NCBI RefSeq assembly: GCF_000801105.2 | Contig: NC_079511.1 | Coordinates: 13,508,784-13,572,783 of the forward strand | Direction of reading: 5' to 3' | Length of the DNA stretch: 64,000 nucleotides | Origin: Raphanus sativus | Lineage: Eukaryota > Streptophyta > Magnoliopsida > Brassicales > Brassicaceae | Shown: piece after piece, positions 1 to 11,301 of the stretch | How positions within the stretch are numbered: position 1 is the stretch's first letter | Layout: the number at the start of each line of letters is the position of its first letter | Notes under the pieces: model-generated | The model's input: only the letters and a program-made list of their open reading frames with translations | What the model was told of the DNA's origin: nothing | The model's database searches: none | Program-made: the position numbers and the translations under genes

Positions 1-644
1 TCGGGTTTGAGATTTTGAGTTTAAAGACTTTAACTCTATTCGGGTATTTATAAACTTTGGTTCCGGTTTGATTTGGATCTTTGCGGGTTTGATAACCCGT
101 TTAAACTATTTTAAAAATTTTAAAATTTATATATCTTTAAATATCTTTAAATCTAAAAAAATATAACATGTAAATTTGAGTAATGTAAGCTAAAGTACCT
201 AAATTAAAAATTAAAATAGGTTTAACTTGAATATTTGGATGAAAAATAAATATATATTTTAAGTATTTTTGGTGTTTTGATTATTTTTTATCTACTTTAG
301 ATGTTTACTTTTGACTATTTTTATATTTCAAATATTTAAACAACTTAAAATAACTTATATCTTGGATATTAACTCGAAAAATAGCTAACATATTGAAGTA
401 TATAAATATGATTTAAATACATTCGAATATCCGAAATATTTCGTTCAGATAAGGTTTAGTTATGGTTCTCTAGATACCAAAATGGTAAATCCGTTTGGAT
501 ATTATCTAGTTTCGGTTCAAATTTGGTAATACTTTTTTCGTTTAGATTTGTTCAATAAAGAGTTGATATTATAATTTTCATGAATTGTTTGTCCAATAAA
601 AATATACTTTTTTGAATTTGATACTGATTTAGTTGAGAAGTTAA

Positions 645-1770
645 TGAAGTGTATTTAATTCAAATTTAATTTTAGAAAACACATTAATGTAAGTGGAAAA
701 GACAAAGTAGGACTGGGCGTTCGGGTACCCATTCGGGTTTCAGTTCAGTCCATTCAGGTTTTGGGTTTTCGGGGTTAAAGATTTCAGCCCCATTCGGATA
801 TTTCTAAATTTCGGTTCGGGTGCGGTTCGGATCTTTGCGGGTTCGGTTCGGGTTCGGATAACCCATTTAAAATGTTTTTAAATTTTCAAATTCCATTATA
901 TACTTTAAATTTTCAAAATATATAAGAGAAATAATATATTACATATAAAATTTCATAACATATATGTCAAAATATCTTAATTTAACATATAAATTGGTTT
1001 TCTTTGAATATTTGGATAAAGAATCAATAGATATTTAACTACTTTTGGTGTTTTCAGTATACTTTAGCTATTTAAACATTTACTTTTGACTATTTGCATA
1101 TATTTTCGAGTATTTTGGAAAACTTAAGGGTATCTTATATATTTTTAATATACATCATATATAAAATTAATGTATATATTTAAGTATATAAATTTATTTT
1201 GGATACATTCGGATACCCACAATAATTCGGTTCGGATCGGGTTCGGTTTCGGTTCTTTAAATACCAAAATTTTGAACCCGTTCGGATATTTAATCAATTT
1301 CGGTTTGGGTTCGGTGCTACTTTTTCGGATCGGGTTCGGTTCGGTTTTTCGGATTCGGATTTTTTGCCCAGACCTAAGATAAAGCATTAAAATAGGAAGT
1401 ATTATTTAATTGTGTATTTAATTCAAATTTAATTTTGGAAAACACATTAATCAAAGTGGAAAAGACAGTATTAAAATAGGAAATAATATTTAATGTTAAT
1501 GGCATAGAAGTGTAAATAACACTGAAAATTAAGGGTTAATCTATATATGTATTTAATTCAAATTTAATTTTAGAAAACACATTAATGTAAATGGAAAAGA
1601 CAAAGCATTAAAATAGGAAGTATTTCCCATTATTTAATTGTGTATTTAATTCAAATTTAATTTTGGAAAACACATTAATCAAATTGGAAAATATATTATT
1701 AAAATAGGAAATAATATTTAATGTCAGTGGCATGGAAGTGTAAATAACACTGAAAACTAAGGGTTAATCC
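645..1770. repeat. Tandem duplication of about 220 bp, one unit interrupted by a MITE
   Basis: Unit A is 645-707 plus 1385-1540; unit B is about 1545-1770. Both share, in order, a block reading ACACATTAATGTAA, GGAAAAGACAAAG, CATTAAAATAGG, a second ACACATTAATCAAA block, and AAGGGTTAATC. Unit A carries a 669-bp insertion between AAGACAAAG and CATTAAA; unit B is uninterrupted at the same point (1598-1612). Confidence 0.75.
708..1376. mobile_element. Non-autonomous hAT-type MITE rich in GGTTCGG motifs
   Basis: The ends are inverted repeats: TAGGACTGGGC (708-718) and GCCCAGACCTA (1366-1376), 10 of 11 positions complementary. The flanks are an 8-bp target duplication with one mismatch, AGACAAAG (700-707) and AGATAAAG (1377-1384). 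An 8-bp duplication and TAGG termini are typical of hAT transposons. The interior has GGTTCGG-rich arms around an AT-rich core. Short open frames on both strands inside it are not considered coding. The uninterrupted sister repeat at 1598-1612 gives the empty site. Confidence 0.8.
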
Positions 1771-1800
1771 ATATGTGTACTTCTGTTTTAATAAAGTAGA

Positions 1801-2745
1801 AGATATGATATCTTACTTAGTTGAAAAAGATTATATCAACTTTAAAATCAATAGACGCAGTCAGAGAATAACACATTTTGCATTTGTCTCGGTAATATGA
1901 AAAAAGGTTCTGGAGATCTCATATACCCAAAAAAGGTTATTTAACATTTACACCAAAAAAAAGGACTTGGATGATCTTATGATAAGAAGAAATCGTTTTT
2001 TTTTTAACATTTCCCACTTACGAATGTCAAATAAAGCCTTTGTGACGATGATGCTGATCTCAAAGTCAACAATTGCTTTTCTCATAGCATCATAATAATA
2101 CTTGACCATCTATATTTTAGTGGTTACGGTAAACGCACAGAAGCACACTGCATAACGTAGTAAATTATTGTAGTCTATTTTTTTATCAACATTATAGTTA
2201 GTATATGATTCAACAGACTCAAAGTGTAGGAATCTTATTTTACTACAATAAAAATAACTGATATTTATAAAAATAATAAGAACAAAAAATAAAAAATACT
2301 GTACCAAAATAAACGAATAAAAAAATTATAGAGTCGAGAAAGTTAATTTATTTTCTTAAATCTTTAAATGCCCATAGTGCGATAGTTTTATAGTGCTCAG
2401 ATTTAGGATACAACTGCACAAATCTTTTAATCTGCGTCATTTTATCAGAAGTTTTGTGTTATACTTTCAGACATAAGAAAAACAAAATACTAACATAACT
2501 ATTCTAAGTGGAAGAGTGACTCTCAGTTGTTGAATGTATCTTTTATATAATGCTAACAAGCCTTTTCTATAGAAAAAAAAATGAAAAGCACAAATTTCAA
2601 TTTTCAACATAAAATGAAACCTCCCCTAGTATACTAATGAAAACTTTATTTATTATCAATTATTATGTGAATTTATTTCACTTTTTGACCAAGAGATTAA
2701 AGAGTAAATTATTATTATTTGACCATTTCAAACTAAATAATATAC
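1801..2745. other. AT-rich intergenic DNA, no gene seen
   Basis: No open frame with family-like features, no splice-site series and no transposon end were recognised in this stretch. Confidence 0.6.
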
Positions 2746-2979
2746 TTATCAATATAAAAGATCAACTTATATTTGATTTATAAGATTAAGTTAATGAACA
2801 TAAAGTCCAACTAACAAATCAAAACGTAAATTCAAGTTCAAATATTCAATGTGTGTATTTGCTACTTTGTACAAATTTCTCAAATCACACACATTAAACT
2901 TCCATTTCTCATTCAAATAAAACTACATTTTGACATATGAATACACTATTCATAACATTCAAAAAATAGTTCCAACAAT
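2746..2979 (+). repeat. Direct repeat, copy 1
   Basis: This segment (starting TTATCAATATAAAAGATCAA) matches 5948-6435 with scattered substitutions throughout. Copy 2 is split by a 249-bp MITE and abuts a Helitron end; copy 1 is intact and preserves the pre-insertion sequence. Confidence 0.75.
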
Positions 2980-4270
2980 TTTCCACATGAATAGAAATGA
3001 TTTTAGACATGAGATGGTTCGACAGACTTGACTTCCTAGACAAGATTCGATAAGATTCTACTAAGAATTTTCAAGAGTTTAAAAATTGGATCACATCAAC
3101 TTTATAACAGAAATTGAGACTTCCTCGACAGATTTGATAATAATTTTTGTATCCTCTCTTATTTTTGTTTAATTTTTTATTATTAAAAGAAATTAAATAA
3201 TCACATCAATTTTATAATAAAAATTAGATTTTTTCTTATATGTTATATTTTGATTCTTTTAAAATGACTATAAATTACTAAAAATGTTAAAAATCATACT
3301 TTGAAAATTTTGTGATCAATAAATGAATTTTTTTTGTTATAACAAGATACAAATGATCATAAAATCGTATGAATATGAATTATTATTTAATATATATTCA
3401 TATATTAATATTATTTAAATTAAAATATGTACAATCTAAAAATACATAAATATATTAATTTTGAAGCTTGCATTGAAAAACTATCATATCAAAAAATTTG
3501 AGATTAATGGTTTAATTTTTTGTTACAGCAAATATACAAATGTTTATAAAACCATATGATAATAAATATTTATATTGAAATATATTATATATCTATCTCA
3601 ATATCATTTAAATTTAGTTATATACCATATAAAATAAATAAAATAATTATTTTGATTTACTTACCATAAAAATATTGTAAATAAAAAGAGGTATTGTTTT
3701 GATTTATGTTATTATTATAATCCTATATATATTAATTAAGAAATAATTGATTACTTTAGCAAGTGTAAGGTCTTATCAATTAATATTTTTCAAAAGTTTT
3801 ACAAGAGATAGATACATCAAATATTTATTTAGAAGTTATTGAAATCACCTAACGAGAACATGGATTGCACAATAAATTTGCTTTCCTAAATCTACAATAT
3901 TTTCTCTTCGTCACAATACTGAAAAGGAATAATTTGGAATTTGACAATTAGAAATAATAACGTTTTTTTAGTCCAGTCCATCATTTTCCTTAAATGAGCC
4001 TAGAATAATTCTTATTCATTAACTAAATGGATCAGGTACATTAGGGGTGTCAAAATGGGTTAAATGGGTCAACCCAACTCATAACCCAAATGGGTTGATT
4101 ATTAATGGATCATGGGTCAACCCAACCCATTTAATAAATGGGTTGGGTTGATCTATGACCCATTAAATTAAATGGGTCAGATGGATTAATGGCTGACGCA
4201 TGAACCCAACATGTTTATAATGAACTATTTTTAAGTTAAGACCAAGTTGATCGAATTGAAAATATTATTT
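2980..4270. other. AT-rich intergenic DNA with a hAT-like terminus near 4044
   Basis: Mostly featureless. At 4044 a TAGGGGTGTCAAAATGGG sequence begins, followed to about 4200 by dense AATGGGTT/AACCCA repeats. TAGGGGTGTCAA is a common hAT-type terminal sequence in plants, but I found no inverted partner downstream, so the element's extent is unknown; it may include the minisatellite that follows. Confidence 0.4.
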
Positions 4271-4778
4271 TTCCGGTTTTTGCGGAAAATTGCGTTTTTC
4301 CGGTTTCGACAGAAAATTACGTTTTTCGATTTTGGCAAAAAAATTAGGTTTTCCGGTTTTGGCGGGAAATTGCATTTTTAAGGTTTTTGCAAAAAAAATG
4401 CGTTTAACTGGTTTTGCGGGAAATTGTGTTTTCCGGATTTAGCGGGAATTGCGTTATTCCGGTTTTGGCGGGAAATTGCATTTTTCGGTTTTGGTGGGAA
4501 ATTGCATTTTCCGGTTTTTGCATAAAATTGCGTTTTTCCAGTTTTGCGGGAAATTGCGTTTTTCCGGTTTTGGCGAGAAATTGCATTTTCCGTTTTTGGC
4601 GGGAATTGTGTTTTCCGGTTTTTGCGGGAAATTGCGTTTTGCCGGTTTTTGCTGGAAATTGCGTTTTGTCGGTTTTGGTGGGAAATTGCGTTTTTCCGAT
4701 TTTGACGGGAAATTGCGTTTTTCTGGTTTTGGCAGGAAATTGCGTTTTCCGGTTTTGACGGGAAATTGCGTTTTTCCG
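4271..4778. repeat. Minisatellite, 19 units of 25-28 bp
   Basis: Nineteen imperfect head-to-tail units follow the pattern TTTTCCGGTTTTGGCGGG then AAATTGCG. Variation is by substitution and one-base length changes, so the array shifts through all frames and gives four overlapping open frames of 113-136 codons on both strands. They have no start context or splice structure and are repeat artefacts. The sequence is GC-richer than its surroundings. Confidence 0.9.
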
Positions 4779-5909
4779 TACCGTACATAGTAGAATGTAG
4801 GTTTTGGTTTAAAAATTGTTGCGTACCTAAAATAAATATGAACCATCATCACTTTTCATTTAAAACTTTGTTACAATAAAATATAGGGTTGGGTAAAATC
4901 TGCATCCAAAAAACCGAACTAAATCCAATATGAAAAGTAGTACTGAGCTTTAACCAAAATTGGTTAGATATCCGAATAGAAATTTTGGTATTTAGAGAAT
5001 CAGAACCGAATCTGATCTGACCGAAATATTTAGGGTGTCCAAGTATATTCAAACCAGATTTGTATACTTAAATATATTAATTATTGTTAATTTAATATCT
5101 AAAAGAATATATAAAATATATAAGATGTTTTTAAGTTGTCTAAAATACTTGAAAATATACACAAACAAAATACATGTTTAAATAGCTAAACGATACTCAA
5201 AGTAACAAAAAATACTTAAAAATTGATTTTCTATGCAACTATGTAAGTTAAAGCAATTTTTATGTTAGTTTAAATATTTTGGCATACATTATTAAAAGAG
5301 AAAATATCTAGGATAGTTTTAAAAAAAGTTTTTGTAACAAATATAGCACACAAAGAAAAAATGACCAAAATATTTCATTAAAGGTATTAATTTAAAAATA
5401 AAAATAGTTTCAAAAGTAAAAAGTTTGAAAAAATGTTTCCAAAAAATAAAAAATTTATAAAAATCTGAAAACATATAAAATATTATTTTTTAGTTTTTTT
5501 TTTTTAGTTTTTTTTTTTTTTATATATCTAGGATATAAAAGTCTTTTGACTTCTTAAATAAAATATTTTGGTCATTTTCTTTCTTTTGTGCTATTTTTGT
5601 GACAAAAACATAGAAAATGTCTATTTAGGACAACTGCCCTTATTAAAATTTATATATTATATATTATTTTATTTTTAGACTTTTAGAAATTAAAAATATA
5701 TATGAAATTTAGTTTTTTTTTAAATTAAATGGGTTATCAGAACCTAAACCGAATCCATAAAGATCCGAACCGAATCCGTAAAGATCCGAACTAAACATAA
5801 CCAAACATAACAAAATGATACCTAAATGCCCATTTTTAATCAAATATAAAAAATTTATCGATAACAAAATAAGTATTATTTATAATATTTAAATATATCA
5901 TAATTAAAA
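4779..5909. other. AT-rich repeat DNA with CCGAACC tracts, probable body of the Helitron ending at 5945
   Basis: Two CCGAAC/CCGAATCC-rich patches (4910-5040 and 5735-5815) are the complement of the GGTTCGG tracts found in the minus-strand Helitrons, consistent with a plus-strand member of the same group. Long poly-T runs occur at 5490-5522. No 5' TC end could be fixed. Confidence 0.4.
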
Positions 5910-5945
5910 AAACTCATTTCGCGCAAGGTGCGGATTATCATCTAG
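5910..5945 (+). mobile_element. Helitron 3' terminus (eroded hairpin, CTAG end)
   Basis: A CGCGCAAGGTGCG sequence, a weak and partly decayed hairpin, lies about 17 bases before CTAG (5942-5945), which is followed by T. This is the geometry of Helitron 3' ends. The direct-repeat copy 2 resumes right after it, consistent with insertion into that repeat. Confidence 0.55.
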
Positions 5946-5947
5946 TT

Positions 5948-6435
5948 TTATCAATATAAAAGATGATCATATATTTAGTTTATAGGATTAAGTTAATGAA
6001 CATAAAATCCAACTAATAAATTAAAACCTAAATCTAAATTCAAATACTCAGTATGTACATTTTGTTACTTTGTACAAGTTTTTCAAATTACACACATTAA
6101 ATCTCTATTTTTCATTTAAATAAAACTTCATTTTAACATATGAATACACTATTTAATACTCCCTCTGTTTCATAATACTTGATGTTTTGCCTTCTTGCAC
6201 AAAAATTAAGAAAACTAAATTTTTCTAAAAAAAATATTATAAAAATATTACTTTAGAATCAATTAATCAATAATAAAAAAGACAGTGAAATCTAATTGGT
6301 TGAACAGTTTCCAATAAAGTTAAAGTTAACCTTAAAATCTCAAAACTTCATCTAATTTGAAACAAAATTATCCTTTTAAAACATCAACTATATTGAAACG
6401 GAGAGAATATAATATTCAGAAAATAGTTCCAACAA
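5948..6435 (+). repeat. Direct repeat, copy 2, interrupted by a MITE
   Basis: Copy 2 of the 2746-2979 repeat covers 5948-6156 and resumes at about 6410-6435. It is cut by the MITE at 6159-6407 and its left side is bounded by the Helitron end at 5945. Confidence 0.75.
6159..6407. mobile_element. Stowaway-type MITE (Tc1/mariner group)
   Basis: The left end CTCCCTCTGTTTCATAATAC and the right end, read on the minus strand as TTCTCTCCGTTTCAATATAG, are inverted repeats that continue into GTTGATGTTTT-like sequence. TA dinucleotides flank both ends (6157-6158 and 6408-6409). CTCCCTCYGTT with a TA target is the Stowaway signature. The orthologous position in repeat copy 1 (about 2950-2960) lacks it. 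Confidence 0.85.
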
Positions 6436-6736
6436 AAAGTAGAATATTACCACACTCGTTTTCCTAAAACATTTTGTTACAAAAGTTTCTTACAAGAAAA
6501 CAATATGAGTAGCACTGTTTCTTAACCAAAAACTTCAAGATGACATTGTTTATTTTATTTTCGTTACTCGTGGGCTTTATTTTTAATCACAACTCAAAAC
6601 CCACTTTATCTAATCCCTCCCAAGATCCTCCTATTCATTTCTACAAATATTTGTATTTCGTAACACACTAGAGACACCGATGAGCTGATAAGACCAAACA
6701 GAGCCACACCGCAGTGTACGTGTATGTCCCTCTCTC

Positions 6737-8044
6737 TCAAGACGTACCAGCAGAAGCAGCCATGGACTTTTCTTCAACATGACTGCCTTCGTGATGCTCC
6801 TCTTCCTTCTTAGCATTGAGAAACCGACCGCCACATCCTCTAGGTCGTCTTATCGCATGCAAATGCCGAGACTCATGAAGATACGGCTGCGAATAAGACA
6901 CTCAAGATTAACCACACAAATGAAAGTATCGAAGGAAAGAAACATAACAAAACGCGGAGTATTCTTACCTTACGTGACTTGACAACTTTATTCTGGGACT
7001 CAAGCTTTGCTCTGGATTGCCTACGTCTCAGTATCCCGTGGTATTGCTTTGCGTTAACAAAAACAGGTTCCTCGACTGCATCAGATGGTAAAGGCACACA
7101 TTGTTGCTGGACTCCCATTAAATGTGCATGTACCTGAAATGATGATGTTAACATGATCCGAAATCAAGAAGTCTTTGTAATACACACATACCCCGGTCTC
7201 ATAAGGTCGTGGCGGAAACGCTTGTGGGTTTGGTGCACAGATACTTCTGTAGTAATGATCTGGATATGGGTAGTGCCCAGGTGCCTTCAATATATATAAT
7301 AACCAACAAATCTGTTATTATAACAAATTGATATAGTAAATGGTCACAACAAGCAGAGCCTAGCGAAACATTGACCCATGACCCCTTTAAACTTTTAGGA
7401 ATTGTTATGCGTAAACATAACCCTTCAAATTGTTAATAACAAAATTTTAATACATGTCTTACTAAACTGTCCCCAAAATCTGGACCGGCATGCCAAGAAG
7501 TAGTGACACTACAATTTGTCAACTACTAAGGTCTAAGGCCTCCAAATTAATTAGAAAGGGAATCAAGTATTTTCCATAGTAATTATTTGTTGAAAATCAT
7601 TAGCAGCGATGAAGATAGACTTAATAAAAAAATCTTTTGTACAGAGATAAAAGAGTTTAAGAAAAAAAAACTAAACTAAACATAAAGTTCTGATGGGTCT
7701 TGGCTACTGAGAGATGTGTTTTACCATGGAGTGAGGAAGCTGTTCCGAGTAGACTGCAGAGTTTCTTCCTGGAGGAATTGGTGGTTGGATTTGGAATTGA
7801 GAATCTTTATGTCCTTGTTTGTCATGAATTTCTATGTTATCTGGACAAGAATACAATAAACTTAACCAAGAGAGCACCACCAAGAATCAGTGAGAGACTG
7901 AGAGCCACATGAACAAGCAAGGTTATGTAAGAAAATTATGTTTCAGCAAAGCTTAACTTTGAATAAGAGCAACATAAACATGAAACGAATAAAGAGAGAG
8001 AAAGAGAGAGTGGAACCAGAGAGCTCATGGATTGAAGAAGCCAT
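6737..8044 (-). CDS. NF-YA7: NF-YA (HAP2) subunit of CCAAT-binding factor, NF-YA7-like
   Basis: Encodes the DNA-contacting A subunit of the nuclear NF-Y trimer, which binds CCAAT boxes. Five exons on the minus strand: 8044-8017, 7840-7725, 7284-7192, 7133-6969, 6886-6737; they sum to 552 nt, a 183-residue protein. Every junction is GT-AG. The start reads MASSIHELS, like the Arabidopsis protein as I recall it. The conserved core is split by the last intron: the NF-YB/C-binding helix ([19 protein letters not shown], about residues 100-118) ends in KVVKSRK, and the DNA-binding part ([12 protein letters not shown]) is in the last exon. Length is near the remembered 190 residues. It lies tail-to-head upstream of RFNR2 as in Arabidopsis. 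A 5' leader with GA-rich sequence precedes the ATG. NF-YA4 is the closest alternative name; the position favours NF-YA7. Confidence 0.92.
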
Positions 8045-9121
8045 GACTCATGAGCAGCTTTAATGTCCAAAAACACAACTCTGAAAGTTCCAAAGAAGGA
8101 AGGAAACATCAAAAGAGTAAGTGCATGGCATGGTAAAAGCAACTAATCATGAATCAGAATTATCAAAATCCCACAAATCCATAACCAAAAAAAATCATTA
8201 AAAAATACCTACTGCAATGTTCTATGTCTCTCTTCTTCAAAGTCTCCGAGAAGAAAAAAGAAAAGAAAGAGAAGAAATAATAATCAACAGAAAAAGGAGC
8301 GAGTGTCGTTTTCTTCCCTTCCGCAAGTTATTCCGCAATTTCACACCTTACACATCAGAGCATTCTTCTACATCAGTCAAAAACATCATGCTGTCTTTCC
8401 GCTTCAGGAAGTGGAAAAACAGCAAGGTTTATAATAATAGTTGATGCGGACGCAATATCGATCGTACAAGTGGAGAATGAGAGACACGTAGTAAGTAGAT
8501 AACGGGCAGATCTTCTGTTTCTGCCCCAAGTTGCTCATTGTGTTATTTAGTCCACGGGTTTCTCCGGGTCCCACCTCTACCCGCTACCCTAAATTTAAAT
8601 ATTATTTTCCCATTTGTGAGTCATCGAAAGCGAACCGGTTCTCTTTTGTTCGAATTCCAGAGACAAGAAACCAAATCTTGGTTTGGTTTGGTTAGGTCTC
8701 TTCATGCACACACTCGATTTATACACCAAACCAAATTCTAACTCAATCGTGTCAGCTTATTCGTATGTTAAAAAACCAAAACAGTCTAAAAGTTACAACA
8801 AAACTTTCACTATTCCAACAATTGTATGGTTCTTTAAATTTTTTTTCAAAAAGTTACGAAATATTTTGTTTCTTGGTTTAGACCGGTTCGAATCTCTTTG
8901 TAATATTCTATAAAACGTTTGGTTGGGGTTTATGGCAGCACATGGAAAGCTAAGATAAGATTATTCTTGATGACTCTTGTCATAACATGGTTCGTTCTCT
9001 GAGAATATTCCGAAGAATATTTCTTCTCAAACCACATCAATTCAATTATTTTATTAAGAAGCTTAAAATCAAATCAAAAACCAAAAAAAAAAACAAAGTG
9101 AAAATAGAAAGGTAAAGAAGC
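8045..9121. other. Intergenic: leader/promoter of NF-YA7 and 3' flank of RFNR2
   Basis: A GA-rich tract at 7993-8010 and pyrimidine/purine-rich sequence at 8215-8290 fit a 5' leader on the minus strand. 8450-9121 contains no recognisable gene or transposon end. Confidence 0.4.
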
Positions 9122-10767
9122 TTAATAGACTTCCACGTGCCACTGCTTGTTCTTCCTGAGCTGAGAAAGCTTGGCGTCCCAGCTCTCACCTCTCTCCTCA
9201 GCAACTCTCTTAAGCGTATCTTGAATCCCAGGCATCATTCCTTTAAGCCCACAGAAGTAAATATGAGCTCCGTTATCCAAAAGCTTGAAGATCTCATCGC
9301 TATACTCTTCAATCTTGTCCTGCACGTACATCTTCCCACCTTTCTTGTTCTTCTCTTCTCTGCTCAACGCCTTGTCGAACCTAAAGTTATCCGGGTGGTC
9401 TTTCAAGTACTTGCTGAACTCATCATCGTAGAGAAGGCTGTCAGTGTTAGCCACTCCCAAGAAGAGCCAAGCTAAGCCCTTAAATCCGTAGTTTGGGACG
9501 TCTTCCATGAACAATCGACGCAGGTAGCCTCTGTACGGAGCCACCCCTGTTCCCGTTGCTATCATTATGTGCGTCGCGTTTGGATCGTTCTCTGGTAATA
9601 GCATTACCTTCCCCGATGGACCTGTGATTTGAATATTGTCTCCAGGTTTTGAATCGCATAAGAAGTTGCTGCAGACTCCGTTCTTTGAAGGGTCTTCTTT
9701 ACCAGTCTCGGGGTCGTAATAAACAGCTCTGCGTACACACAGACTCGCTGTTTTGCCGTCAAAGAAGTCTCCATACCTCGTTGATGCAATGGAGTAAAGA
9801 CGCACATTGTGTGGAGCTCCTGGTTTCTTCGGGTTCTCACCCTATAATCGAGTTCGTTAGTATACATTTTGAAGACAATGATAATAACAATGTAACAGCA
9901 CCAAAAGAGGACGTGATGACTTACGGGAGGGATGACACCGTAACTCTGTCCTTCCCAGTAAGGAAGGTTACCGTCATGATCGATGACGATGTGACAAGTC
10001 TCTCCTGGAGCTTTTGGACCGACGACTCGCTCCACGGAGACGATCTTAGCTGTGTAAGAATCTTTGGGTTTGTACAAGTTCAAAGGAGGATCACTGGGGT
10101 CTTCCAACTCTATAGGAGAGACGGAAACTTTGGAGCTGCTTGCTTGTTGAACCGACATGCATAACGTTGTTGTGCTCGTGTACCGTCTTGCATCTCTTAT
10201 GGTAGTAGTTGTTTTCTGGTTCAACGCTAAGGAAGATGACCATGATGACTTGGTGTTGAAGCTGATGCTATTGTTATGCTGCAGGATTAAAAAAAAAAAT
10301 GAAAATCAAGTAAACATAATCTCAAGGAATGTGACACAAAAGCCAGAGGAAATAAAACAAAAGTACATCATAAAGAAAGACAAGAAATAAAACTAGAGAG
10401 ATAGGATGGATCACCTTGAAGACAGATCTTCTAAGAGAACGTTCGTTGCCAACTGAAACAGAGACAGCAGTAGCAGCCTGCTGTAGAGAAATGAAATATC
10501 CGTCGGATTAGAACATAAAAGTCTCTTTCTCTAATTAATCAAAAGCAGATTAAAGATCATAAAAACCCCCCAAGACCGGTAAATTCAAAAAAATAAAATT
10601 CCCTCGTATTCTCCGCAAACAGACAGCCAGACAAGGGTACACACATTAACTCGGATCATATCCCTAATACGGACACAGGCTTTAAAAACGGATCCTTGAC
10701 TAAACACATCAGGAAAAGAAAATTGCAGAAAAAATGATCTGACCTGAGAAACAGCAGAGTGAGACAT
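9122..10767 (-). CDS. RFNR2: Root-type ferredoxin-NADP+ reductase, plastid
   Basis: Transfers electrons between NADPH and ferredoxin in non-photosynthetic plastids, where reduced ferredoxin supports nitrite reduction and other syntheses. Four minus-strand exons: 10767-10744, 10480-10415, 10278-9925, 9841-9122, totalling 1164 nt (387 residues; the Arabidopsis enzyme is about 382). The N-terminus MSHSAVSQ followed by a Ser/Thr-rich stretch is a plastid transit peptide. FAD-binding RLYSIAS is at the start of the last exon, followed by CVRRAVYYD; the NADP site includes [12 protein letters not shown] and [12 protein letters not shown]; the protein ends in the typical VEVY with a terminal Tyr. The exon 2 acceptor could move three bases, adding or removing one Gln. 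Intact, no frameshift seen. Confidence 0.95.
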
Positions 10768-11301
10768 CGTTATCGATTTGGACAGAGAGAGAGAGGATGA
10801 TCAGTTTCTTCCGAATCTAATTGAGAAGCAGTCGAATTAGTATGTTCGATTTGAGAAAGATGATCAAATTAAGGGTTTTATAAATAGAGAGTAAGGCTAC
10901 ACGATCCTTTGACAGTCGTCAAGGGCCAGGCTTCCTCCCCTCTCTTGGACTCCTCCAACTGACGCTTCTGAGTTGGTGACACTTTTTTATTTAATTTATT
11001 TATTTTTTTCTTCTAAACTTTACAAACCCAACTATGAGTAAAATATCATTAATTGTGTATTATCTTCCAAAGAACCGAACCAAATTGGCAACTTTTTAAA
11101 ACCGAACCAATTATACCCGGTTAAGTATTTTTTTATTCTTCTGTAGCGGACAGGCCAACATAATAATAATCTTTTGCTTTCTACAATAATCATTCACATT
11201 AATCAGGTGAACAAAAACAAATTTATTTTCGAGAATTAATTTCAGAATCTATAGACAGCAAAAAGGAAAAAAAAGAAGAAAGAAAATATGAAATGGTTCG
11301 T
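10768..11301. other. Intergenic: RFNR2 promoter side
   Basis: Leader and upstream sequence of RFNR2 (minus strand), then AT-rich DNA with the 3' flank of the small gene on its right. No other gene or element seen. Confidence 0.4.

Larger units (their letters stand above)
1..1800 (-). mobile_element. Helitron-family element, 5' end in window, runs off the left edge
   Basis: Read on the minus strand, the segment ending near 1800 begins TCTACTTTATTAAAACAG and continues through a block that is nearly identical (one difference in about 40 bases) to the 5' end of the element at 47620-48794. Both have the TC start and AT-rich body of Helitrons. No hairpin plus CTAG end lies to the left, so the 3' end is probably outside the window. 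The base before the 5' TC is T here rather than the usual A; a TCT duplication at 1798-1803 leaves the exact first base uncertain. No Rep/helicase coding remains, so it is non-autonomous. Confidence 0.55.

Noticed and set aside
1145..1387. Open frames rich in Arg/Pro/Lys on both strands
   Set aside because: They are translations of the GGTTCGG-rich arm of the hAT-type MITE.
2617..2632. CCCCTAGT sequence resembling a Helitron end
   Set aside because: No hairpin lies before it.
4378..4852. Four open frames of 113-136 codons on both strands
   Set aside because: They are products of the 25-28-bp minisatellite running through all frames; no start context, splice or family feature.
9137..10164. 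Plus-strand open frames of 112 and 171 codons
   Set aside because: Antisense shadows of the RFNR2 exons, which have full family motifs on the minus strand.
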